DNA from: Bacteroidales bacterium
GTDB lineage: Bacteria > Bacteroidota > Bacteroidia > Bacteroidales > NBLH01
Reading direction: 5' to 3'
Length of the DNA stretch: 7,233 nt
Assembly: GCA_027083715.1 (NCBI GenBank)
Contig: JALWNR010000133.1
Location: 1 to 7,233 of the forward strand
The translations under genes and the position numbers were made by a program. Of this stretch, positions 1-6,237 are shown one piece after another (position 1 is the first letter of the stretch; each line of letters opens with the position of its first letter). The notes below the pieces were generated by a model that saw only the letters and a list, made by a program, of their open reading frames with translations, ran no database searches and was not told the DNA's origin.

Positions 1-133
1 TTATTAAAACGATAAAAAGACAATTTGAGTGCCAAATAAAATAATATTTTCAATGTTTTTTTTAATTTCTATACTAAATCAATAAATTCGCAGTTTTTAA
101 TTTGCCTAAAGACATTAAATACCGACTAATTAT

Positions 134-895
134 ATGCGTCAATTTATAAAATTCATTGTTAAAAATATTCCACGTACGGTTTTAATAAAGTTCAGTTTTA
201 TTTTTGGTAAAATAATGAGTGTTTTTTATATCGGGAATAAAGTGGAATGTCCGGTATGTGGTAAACATTATCGTAAGTTTTTGCCTTATGGAGTTCAGGG
301 CGGAGACAATCGTTTGTGTCCTTCATGCTTATCATTGGAAAGGCATCGTTTAATATGGTTGTATTTGAAAAAGAAAACCGGGTTTTTTACCGATAATTTA
401 TCAGTTTTGCATATTGCCCCGGAGCAACCTTTTATTAAACGATTTGAAAAAATGCAAAATTTGAAGTATATTACTGCTGATTTGGAATCGCCTATAGCAA
501 AGGTAAAAATGGATATAAGGGAAATGCCTTTTGATGATAATTCTTTTGATGTTTTGCTATGCAATCATGTGCTGGAACATATTGATGATGAGCTGAAAGC
601 TACTAAAGAAATTTACCGTGTTTTAAAGCCCGGAGCTTGGGCAATTTTGCAAGTGCCTTTGGATAGTAGCAGGGAAACAACTTATGAAGATGCAAGTATT
701 ACTGACCCGAAAGAAAGGGAAAAACATTTCGGACAATACGATCATGTACGCTTGTATGGGCGAGACTATCCGCAAAGGTTGGAAAAGTCGGGTTTGAAAG
801 TTAAGGCAGATGATTTTGTGAGCACTTTCAGCAAGGAAGAAATTGAACGTTATCGTTTGGATAAAGAAGAAAAAATATATTTTTGCCAAAAATAA
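134..895 (+). CDS. Zinc-ribbon class I SAM-dependent methyltransferase
   Basis: Predicted cytoplasmic methyltransferase of 253 residues; substrate unknown. A hydrophobic/basic N-terminal stretch (about 1-34) is followed by a probable zinc ribbon with two Cys pairs, C39-x2-C42 and C62-x2-C65, then the conserved-looking SLERHRLIWLYL segment (67-78). The Rossmann-type methyltransferase domain covers about 90-180: strand VLHIAPE (91-97) takes the place of the usual glycine-rich SAM loop, D116 is the likely acidic residue after strand 2, and FDVLLCNHVLEHI (138-150) and RVLKPGA (162-168) are typical Methyltransf_11 motifs. The C-terminal part (DPKEREKHFGQYDHVR, near 190-206) resembles a family I know from Bacteroidetes as methyltransferase-domain proteins. 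ATG 134 is the first in-frame start that keeps the whole N-terminus; no Shine-Dalgarno is visible. The stop is 5 nt before the sigma-factor start, so read-through into that operon is possible, but no functional link is shown. Class call is firm; substrate is not inferable. Confidence 0.9.
   Translation: MRQFIKFIVKNIPRTVLIKFSFIFGKIMSVFYIGNKVECPVCGKHYRKFLPYGVQGGDNRLCPSCLSLERHRLIWLYLKKKTGFFTDNLSVLHIAPEQPFIKRFEKMQNLKYITADLESPIAKVKMDIREMPFDDNSFDVLLCNHVLEHIDDELKATKEIYRVLKPGAWAILQVPLDSSRETTYEDASITDPKEREKHFGQYDHVRLYGRDYPQRLEKSGLKVKADDFVSTFSKEEIERYRLDKEEKIYFCQK
856..885 (+). promoter_or_regulatory. Possible Bacteroidetes promoter for the sigma-factor operon
   Basis: Within the last codons of the methyltransferase gene, TTTG (856-859) is followed after 18 nt by TATTTTTG (878-885). 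The latter is an exact match to the Bacteroidetes -7 consensus TAnnTTTG, with a TTG-type -33 element at acceptable spacing. Transcription would begin around 890-894, giving a leader of roughly 10 nt before the TTG start at 901. The match is seen in the sequence; use as a promoter is inferred. AT-rich DNA produces such matches by chance, and the same bases also encode the conserved C-terminus of the upstream protein. Confidence 0.33.
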
Positions 896-900
896 ATTAA

Positions 901-1443
901 TTGAACAAACAAGAATTTGAAATATTGTTTCGTGAGCATTTTAAAGCACTAGCCGGATTTGCAAAAAAATACGTTAATGATATTGATATAGCAAAAGGTA
1001 TTGTGCATGAGGTATTTATGAAGCTTTGGGAAAAACGTAACGAAATTGATACTAATCAATCGGTAAAATCGTATCTTTATACCGGAGTTTATAATCGCAG
1101 CTTGAATTATATACGCGATAATAAAAAATTTGATAAATCGGAGGAACAAGCAAATATTCCTGAACAAAAAGAGAATTGGGACATCTCAAATGAAATGACA
1201 GCTAGTGAGATACAAGTAAAAATTGATCAAACATTAAAAAGTTTGCCGGAAAAATGTAGGCAAATTTTTGAAATGAGCAGATATGAAGATTTAAAATATC
1301 GGGAAATTGCCGATAAATTAAATATTTCGATAAAAACTGTAGAAACACAAATGTCTAAAGCTTTAAAAGTATTACGAAAAAATCTGTCGGAATATATACA
1401 TTTGTATTTATTTTTAGGTTTTTTAACAAATTTTATAAAATAA
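901..1443 (+). CDS. ECF-type RNA polymerase sigma-70 factor (FecI-like, Bacteroidetes family)
   Basis: Alternative sigma factor of 180 residues, predicted to direct RNA polymerase to its own surface-signalling operon. Region 2 spans about 10-75, with FxxHFxxLxxFAxxYV at 10-25, VFMKLWEKR (38-46) and KSYLYTGVYNRSLNYIRD (56-73), the -10 recognition and melting part. A linker rich in E, N and Q follows (78-105). Region 4 spans about 110-162, with SLPEKCRQIFEMSRYEDL and a helix-turn-helix at about 131-158 (YREIADKLNISIKTVETQMSKAL). The tail (165-180) is hydrophobic, as is common in this Bacteroidetes family. The start must be TTG 901: an in-frame stop sits at 898-900, the next in-frame TTG is at 925, and the first in-frame ATG (1018) would remove half of region 2. 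In the usual DIVQ-type helix the Asp and Gln are G33 and H36 here, a small deviation. It precedes its likely anti-sigma partner by 40 nt. Confidence 0.93.
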   Translation: MNKQEFEILFREHFKALAGFAKKYVNDIDIAKGIVHEVFMKLWEKRNEIDTNQSVKSYLYTGVYNRSLNYIRDNKKFDKSEEQANIPEQKENWDISNEMTASEIQVKIDQTLKSLPEKCRQIFEMSRYEDLKYREIADKLNISIKTVETQMSKALKVLRKNLSEYIHLYLFLGFLTNFIK

Positions 1444-1483
1444 ATAGGGGTAATCGCAATATTATGTGTATTGTGAATAGAAG

Positions 1484-2491
1484 ATGAAAACTATTAATGA
1501 ACATATTGATTTAATTATAAAATACCTTTCGGGAGATGCAAATACATCTGAAAGCAAAAAGCTTTTTGACCGTATGGATAAGGACAGTGCTTTGAAAAAT
1601 GAATTTGAAGCATTGAAAAAAACTTGGAATTTGGCATCATCAAAGCCTGATAAAGATATTTCTGCGATTAATTTAGATAAAGAATGGAATTTGTTTTCTA
1701 AAAATATCAATGAGAGTTCAGGAAAAATTATCTCACTTAAACGAAATAAAAAAAAGTTTTCTATGGCACGATTAGCCTCGGCTGTTGCTGCTATTTTTGT
1801 ATTGGGTTTTGCCGTATTTTATTTTTTAAACCTGAAAACTGAAGAATTAGTAGCAGTTAATTCAGTTCTTGAAAGTAATTTGCCTGATGGTTCGCAAATT
1901 AGTTTAAATGCCGGTTCCGAATTGGAATATGCCAGAAACTTTAATAAAAATAAACGTGTAGTAAAATTAAAAGGCGAAGCCTTTTTTAAAGTAGCACATA
2001 ATCCAAATAAGCCTTTTATTGTTAAAGCCGGAAAATTAAAGATAGAGGTGGTGGGCACAGAGTTTAACGTAAATGCTAAAAGTAGAAAAGGCAATGTGGA
2101 AGTGATCGTAAATTCAGGAAAAGTTTTAGTGTACAGTAAAACCGATAAATCAGATGCAAAATTACTGAGAGCCGGAGATAGAGCTAAATTTATTCTAAAA
2201 AAATCTGAAATAATTAAAGAAACTAATACAAATCCAAATTTCTTGGCTTGGAAAACACGAAAGCTTGTATTTGACAGAACTAAATTGGAGGATATTGTAA
2301 AAACATTAAATCACACATATAGTGTACATATTGTTATTAAAAATCCTGCATTAAAAAATTGTACCTTAACCAACACTTTTGATCAGCAAAGTCTGGATTC
2401 TATTCTTAAAGTTTTAGAGGCTACCTTAGATATTCATATTTCAAAGAAAGGAATTGTTTATGAGATTAGCGGAAAGGCTTGTAAAAAATAA
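1484..2491 (+). CDS. FecR-family transmembrane anti-sigma factor
   Basis: Inner-membrane regulator of 335 residues, predicted to hold the adjacent ECF sigma factor and pass on a periplasmic signal from the receptor. The cytoplasmic N-terminal domain (1-91) has the family pattern IxxYLSGDANTSESKKLFxxM (11-31) and two tryptophans, W48 and W68. A basic stretch (K86-K91) precedes one membrane helix at about 95-115, giving an N-in topology. The periplasmic FecR domain (about 124-236) contains LPDGSQISLNAGSEL (133-147), RVVKLKGEAFFKV (158-170) and VVGTEFNV (189-196). A C-terminal DUF4974/STN-like domain (about 259-330) begins RKLVFDRTKLEDIV and is the expected contact for the receptor STN domain. 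Gly191-Thr192 matches the Gly-Thr pair at which Pseudomonas FoxR-type anti-sigma factors self-cleave. ATG 1484 is the first start after the in-frame stop at 1478. It lies 30 nt before the receptor gene, consistent with one operon. Confidence 0.94.
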   Translation: MKTINEHIDLIIKYLSGDANTSESKKLFDRMDKDSALKNEFEALKKTWNLASSKPDKDISAINLDKEWNLFSKNINESSGKIISLKRNKKKFSMARLASAVAAIFVLGFAVFYFLNLKTEELVAVNSVLESNLPDGSQISLNAGSELEYARNFNKNKRVVKLKGEAFFKVAHNPNKPFIVKAGKLKIEVVGTEFNVNAKSRKGNVEVIVNSGKVLVYSKTDKSDAKLLRAGDRAKFILKKSEIIKETNTNPNFLAWKTRKLVFDRTKLEDIVKTLNHTYSVHIVIKNPALKNCTLTNTFDQQSLDSILKVLEATLDIHISKKGIVYEISGKACKK

Positions 2492-2521
2492 TTTTTTGCG
2501 AACTTACCTGAAAAAAGAATA

Positions 2522-5152
2522 ATGTTTGTAGCAAAGAGGCACTTTATACTGATTGTATTCTATTTTTTTGTTTTATTCAATATTAAGGCACAAAGTGTTG
2601 ATTTACAGCAAAAAATAAATATTAATGTTGTAGATAAACCACTAAAAGAAGTTCTGGATGAAATAAGTAATAAAGCGCAGGTACTATTTTCATACAGCAA
2701 TGAGCAGGTTGATGATAACCGTATTGTCAGTATTGTTGCGCGTAATATGGAACTCAAATTAGTTTTAAATAAATTGTTTCGGGACTTAAATATTGAATAT
2801 ATTATAGTGGAGAAACAAATTGTGCTGAAATCGAAAACTTCTACGGGCAAAAAATCCAAAAAAAGCATTCAAAAATATACAATAAGTGGCTATTTGCGTG
2901 ATGCCGAAACAAACGAGGTGTTGATTGGTGCAACTGTGCGTATTGCCGGTACTAATAAAGGTGTTTTTAGCAATGCTTATGGTTTTTATTCGCTTACATT
3001 GCCAAAAGGAAATTATACCTTTCAATTTTCCTATATTGGTTATCAAACTAATTCGGTTACGGTAAATTTAGACAAAGATTTACAACTTTCGCAGAAATTG
3101 AAACTTGATGAAACCGATTTACAAATGGTGGTCGTTACTGATAAGGAAAATGCCGATATTTTAGATAATAATCCACTAAAAATCATATCATTGGCAAAAT
3201 CAACCATTAAAAAAACTATTGGTTTAAACGGAGAAGCAAGTGTAGTGCGTACCTTAAATTCTATTCCCGGAATCAGCCCTTACGGAGACGGCTCTGTATT
3301 GTTTTATGTGCGTGGAGGCAATAAAGATCAAAACCTGATTATTGTAGATGAAGCCCCTATCTACAATCCTTCGCATATGCTGGGCTTTTTTTCATCAATT
3401 GACCCCGATGCAATCAACACCATTAAAGTAAGTAAAGGAAATTTTCCGGTTCAGTACGGTGGCAGGCTTTCTTCTTTGATCGATATTCGTACAAAAGACG
3501 GGAACATGAACCGGTTTAGCTTTTTTGGTAATCTTTCGCCATTTACCGGAAGTTTGGGTATTGAAGGTCCTGTTGTAAAACAAAAAGCATCTTATCGTTT
3601 AACCTTACGCACATCAACTATGAAATGGTTTTTTAAACGCCAACCAGGTGATTTAAATATGGAGTTTTACGATTTGCATTTTAAGTTAAATTTTAAGCTG
3701 AACAGAAAAAACCGTTTGTATTTTTCTTTTTATGCGGGTAGTGATATGGTTGAATCATTTAAAACGGGGACAAATACTTATGCCATGTCTTGGGAGAATA
3801 TTACTTCTACCATTCGTTGGAATCATTTGTTTTCCGACCGTTTCTTTTCAAATTTAACTCTTTATTCAAGTAAGTACGATTATTTTTTGTTTACTTCTAT
3901 TGAAGATAATCAATATTGGAATTCATTAATTGGGAATCTGAGTTTGAAAGATGATTTTACTTATTTTTTTAATCCTGATAACACTTTGCGATTTGGATTT
4001 GAAATTAATACCCATTATTTTAATCCCGGAAACCTGAATGATGAGTATTTTGAGAAAATAGTTTCTGCCAGTAGTGCATTGCAAACAGTAGTTTATGCCG
4101 GATATGAAAAAAAACTTTCCGATATATTTTCAATAAATATAAGTTTGCGTGGAATGAATTGGAATAACACCGGTCCTGCAACCATTTACTCTTTTAATGA
4201 TAATTATTTTGTTACTGATACTGCTTATTACAGTGAAGGTGTTTTTCATAGCTATTTTAATGCAGAACCGCAAGTAGAGTTAATTTATGCTCAAAATAAA
4301 AATACAAGTTATAAATTAAGTTATAACCATCATGTACAGTATCTTAATTTGCTTTCAAATTCAGTAAGTCCGTTTACATCATTAGATGTTTGGATGCCGG
4401 CAGGACCCAATATTAAACCCCAAATTGCAGACCAAGTTGTATTGGGCTTTTATAAAAAAATGCCTGAAATAAAGTTTACGGCAGAGCTGTATTACAAAAA
4501 AATGTACAATCAGATTGATTATGCCAATCATGCAAGTATGTTTTTAAATCCGTACATTGAGGGTGAATTGCGCTTTGGTTCTGCAAAATCTTATGGTGTA
4601 GAGCTATTTTTATCAAAAACAAAAGGTCGGTTTACCGGTTGGTTGGGCTATTCATATACACGTGCATTCCGTACTATTAAGGATGTGAATAATAATAAAC
4701 AATTTCCGGCGGCTTACGATAAACCACATTACATAACTTTAAATTTATCGTATAAACCTGCCGAACGTTGGCAATTTAATATGAATTGGGTATTTTCTTC
4801 GGGTATTCGATTTAGTGCACCAACGGGTTTTTACTATTATCGCGGACAAAGCATTCCTGTTTATACCGAAAAAAATAATGCAAAACTGCCTGATTATCAT
4901 CGTATGGATATATCGGCAAGTTATATATTGAATAAAAATACGAATGCAAAATTTAAGCATCGTATCATGTTTTCGGTTTATAATCTGTATGCCCGGGAAA
5001 ATCCGGTATCGGTAAATTTTAATAAAATTAGAACAGAGACCGGAAACTATGTTGTTCCTTCGGATATTATTTCGGAAAGAAGACTTTTGCCTACGCAAAT
5101 TTATCTTTTTGGTATGGTGCCTTCAATTAGTTATACATTCAAGTTTCAGTAA
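2522..5152 (+). CDS. TonB-dependent outer-membrane receptor with STN signalling domain
   Basis: Outer-membrane active transporter of 876 residues that also acts as a signal transducer. A Sec signal peptide (1-23, cleavage likely after IKA) leads to an STN domain (about 31-103), the module that signals to FecR proteins. A lysine-rich linker (104-117) follows, then a carboxypeptidase-regulatory-like beta domain (119-199) with ISGYLRDAETNEVLIGATV and GFYSLTLPKGNYTF. A TonB-box-like stretch, MVVVT, is at 202-206. The plug (about 213-325) has SIPGISPYGDGSVLFYVRGG (247-266), LIIVDEAPIYNPSHMLGFF (272-290) and FPVQYGGRLSSLIDIR (308-323). The remaining roughly 550 residues form the 22-strand barrel, with an aromatic-rich last strand ending in phenylalanine-lysine-phenylalanine-glutamine. 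It is shorter than typical SusC proteins (about 1000 residues) and resembles the subgroup paired with DUF4249 lipoproteins. ATG 2522 immediately precedes the signal peptide. Substrate is unknown; the FecA-like organisation does not prove iron uptake. Confidence 0.94.
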   Translation: MFVAKRHFILIVFYFFVLFNIKAQSVDLQQKININVVDKPLKEVLDEISNKAQVLFSYSNEQVDDNRIVSIVARNMELKLVLNKLFRDLNIEYIIVEKQIVLKSKTSTGKKSKKSIQKYTISGYLRDAETNEVLIGATVRIAGTNKGVFSNAYGFYSLTLPKGNYTFQFSYIGYQTNSVTVNLDKDLQLSQKLKLDETDLQMVVVTDKENADILDNNPLKIISLAKSTIKKTIGLNGEASVVRTLNSIPGISPYGDGSVLFYVRGGNKDQNLIIVDEAPIYNPSHMLGFFSSIDPDAINTIKVSKGNFPVQYGGRLSSLIDIRTKDGNMNRFSFFGNLSPFTGSLGIEGPVVKQKASYRLTLRTSTMKWFFKRQPGDLNMEFYDLHFKLNFKLNRKNRLYFSFYAGSDMVESFKTGTNTYAMSWENITSTIRWNHLFSDRFFSNLTLYSSKYDYFLFTSIEDNQYWNSLIGNLSLKDDFTYFFNPDNTLRFGFEINTHYFNPGNLNDEYFEKIVSASSALQTVVYAGYEKKLSDIFSINISLRGMNWNNTGPATIYSFNDNYFVTDTAYYSEGVFHSYFNAEPQVELIYAQNKNTSYKLSYNHHVQYLNLLSNSVSPFTSLDVWMPAGPNIKPQIADQVVLGFYKKMPEIKFTAELYYKKMYNQIDYANHASMFLNPYIEGELRFGSAKSYGVELFLSKTKGRFTGWLGYSYTRAFRTIKDVNNNKQFPAAYDKPHYITLNLSYKPAERWQFNMNWVFSSGIRFSAPTGFYYYRGQSIPVYTEKNNAKLPDYHRMDISASYILNKNTNAKFKHRIMFSVYNLYARENPVSVNFNKIRTETGNYVVPSDIISERRLLPTQIYLFGMVPSISYTFKFQ

Positions 5153-5153
5153 A

Positions 5154-5972
5154 ATGAAGAGTTTGATATTATTCGTTATATTTTCTATACTGTTTATATC
5201 TTGTGAAAAAGATATAGAATGGAATTTTGATGATAACGAGCTAAACACCATTGTTGTAGATGGAATTATTACTAATGTACGTAAAGCTCATGTTATTAGA
5301 ATCACAAAACCTGTTTCTGCTTTAAATGAAAAGCCGGAGCCTGTTACCGGTGCTGTTGTTAGTTTGTATAATGGTGATTTTACAGATACTTTAAAAGAAT
5401 TAGGTGAAATTCAAGGATTATATTACACAGATACTGCATACAGGGCGGTGTTAAATAAAACCTATCGTTTGCGAATTGAGTATGCAGGTAAACGATATGA
5501 GGCTTTTGCCAGAATGATACCGGTGAGTCCATTTCGAAAACTTTCATATGCCTATGATGAAAATAAAGGTATGTTTTATATTGATTCTGTAGCAGAAAGC
5601 TTTAACTCAAAAGAATCTGCCATGTATGAAATAATTATTGATTGGTCGCATTTAACTGAGTATCAGAACCAAGCTTTAATAGATAGAACAGCAATTATTT
5701 ATTATTATACTTTAAAAACAATAGATATAAGCCAAGTTTTTGCTCCTGAAAAAGAACGAATCTACTTTCCGGCGGGAGCTCGAATACTTGAACGAAAATA
5801 CTCATTAGCACCCCAACATGCTGATTTTATCCGCTCCTTACTCTCCGAAACCGAATGGCGAGGCGGCTATTTTGATGTTGCTGAAGCCAATGTTCATACT
5901 AATATCTCAAACGGAGGATTGGGTTTTTTTGGCGTTTGCACGGTAACTCGCGATACACTCACCGTAAATTAA
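5154..5972 (+). CDS. DUF4249-type lipoprotein, receptor partner
   Basis: Predicted lipoprotein of 272 residues. A short lipoprotein signal peptide (1-16) ends in FIS before C17, the likely lipidated cysteine. The next residues, EKDIE, are acidic/lysine-rich and reminiscent of the Bacteroidetes lipoprotein export signal, suggesting surface display. The N-terminal half (about 30-125) looks beta-rich and Ig-like (LNTIVVDGIITN, VTGAVVSLYNGDF, YRLRIEYAGKRYEAFARMIP). The C-terminus carries the family-typical SNGGLGFFGV (252-261). An upstream in-frame ATG at 5049 was not chosen: it would add 35 residues inside the receptor gene and bury the signal peptide, whereas ATG 5154 lies 1 nt after the receptor stop and gives a clean lipobox. 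The tight coupling implies co-translation and a complex with the receptor. DUF4249 has no established biochemical role; by position it could serve as a substrate-binding partner in place of SusD, which is inference. Confidence 0.88.
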   Translation: MKSLILFVIFSILFISCEKDIEWNFDDNELNTIVVDGIITNVRKAHVIRITKPVSALNEKPEPVTGAVVSLYNGDFTDTLKELGEIQGLYYTDTAYRAVLNKTYRLRIEYAGKRYEAFARMIPVSPFRKLSYAYDENKGMFYIDSVAESFNSKESAMYEIIIDWSHLTEYQNQALIDRTAIIYYYTLKTIDISQVFAPEKERIYFPAGARILERKYSLAPQHADFIRSLLSETEWRGGYFDVAEANVHTNISNGGLGFFGVCTVTRDTLTVN

Positions 5973-5988
5973 TTTTCTTATATATTTT

Positions 5989-6076
5989 TGTAAATTTTGG
6001 ATTTTAAGTATGTAAATTTTGGATTTTAAGTGTGTAAATTTTGGATTTTAAGTGTGTAAATTTTGGATTTTAAATG
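5989..6076. repeat. 22-nt tandem repeat, four near-identical copies
   Basis: Four contiguous 22-nt units start at 5989, 6011, 6033 and 6055. The first 20 bases of the unit are TGTAAATTTTGGATTTTAAG, followed by TA in copy 1 and TG in copies 2 and 3; copy 4 differs only by A at base 20. A decayed fifth unit (6077-6098, about 13 of 22 matches) follows in register, then the pattern is lost to about 6128. There are no spacers, so this is not CRISPR. The unit is not palindromic. Its period is about two helical turns and it carries an AAATTTT tract in each unit, a pattern compatible with curved DNA or with a protein bound on one face. It starts 17 nt after the lipoprotein stop; no terminator hairpin was seen there. 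Confidence 0.95.
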
Positions 6077-6128
6077 TATTGATTTAAGATTTGATATTTA
6101 ATATATTGATAATCACGATTATATAGTT

Positions 6129-6216
6129 TTTATATTTTAGATTATAAATATACAAATTTTGGATTAATTTACTAATAAAAAAGTATATAATTTATGTAAA
6201 TTTTGGATTTTATATC
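6129..6216. repeat. Second, degenerate block of the same 22-nt repeat
   Basis: Using the same unit, degenerate copies lie at 6129-6150 (about 17 of 22 matches; core TATATTTTAGATT) and 6151-6172 (core CAAATTTTGGATT). The slot at 6173-6194 is unrecognisable, and a well preserved copy lies at 6195-6216 (first 18 bases identical to the unit). The recognisable starts are separated by exact multiples of 22 nt, so the block kept its register while individual units decayed. It is shifted by 8 nt relative to the first block, implying one indel or two separate arrays. The last copy ends 21 nt before the ATPase start codon. Confidence 0.75.
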
Positions 6217-6233
6217 GGGTTTTTATAAATTTG
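6203..6233 (+). promoter_or_regulatory. Possible promoter of the ATPase gene, overlapping the last repeat copy
   Basis: TAAATTTG (6226-6233) is an exact match to the Bacteroidetes -7 consensus TAnnTTTG. A TTG (6203-6205) lies 20 nt upstream, within the TTTTGG core of the final repeat copy, and would serve as the -33 element. The -7 element ends only 4 nt before ATG 6238, so transcription would start at or next to the start codon, giving a leaderless or nearly leaderless mRNA. The element match and spacing are seen directly; promoter function is inferred. Confidence 0.4.
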
Positions 6234-6237
6234 TACT

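Noticed and set aside
1..44. Possible tail of an upstream + strand gene (frame 3 stays open from position 3 to a stop at 42-44)
   Set aside because: Only 13 codons with no recognisable motif; cannot be told from chance.
97..104. TTAATTTG upstream of the methyltransferase as a -7 promoter element
   Set aside because: It misses one base of TAnnTTTG and has no TTG at proper distance upstream; too weak to list.
1748..1756. A8G run in the FecR gene (in-frame A-AAA-AAG, like the dnaX slippery site) just before the membrane helix
   Set aside because: Slippage could yield a soluble anti-sigma domain, but A runs are common in this AT-rich DNA, no stimulatory hairpin or upstream Shine-Dalgarno was found, and the frame is intact through the whole family domain set.
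4745..5098. Minus-strand open frame of 117 codons within the receptor gene
   Set aside because: It lies antisense to the barrel coding region, has no recognisable domain, and its composition is explained by the opposite strand.
5049..5153. Longer N-terminus for the DUF4249 protein from ATG 5049
   Set aside because: The extra 35 residues overlap the end of the receptor gene in another frame and would place the lipoprotein signal peptide internally; ATG 5154 gives a standard lipobox and 1-nt spacing.
5973..5990. Terminator after the lipoprotein gene
   Set aside because: There are T-rich runs but no stem of useful length before them.
5989..6216. CRISPR-like reading of the repeats
   Set aside because: The units abut one another with no unique spacers, the unit is short and very AT-rich, and no cas gene is in the window.
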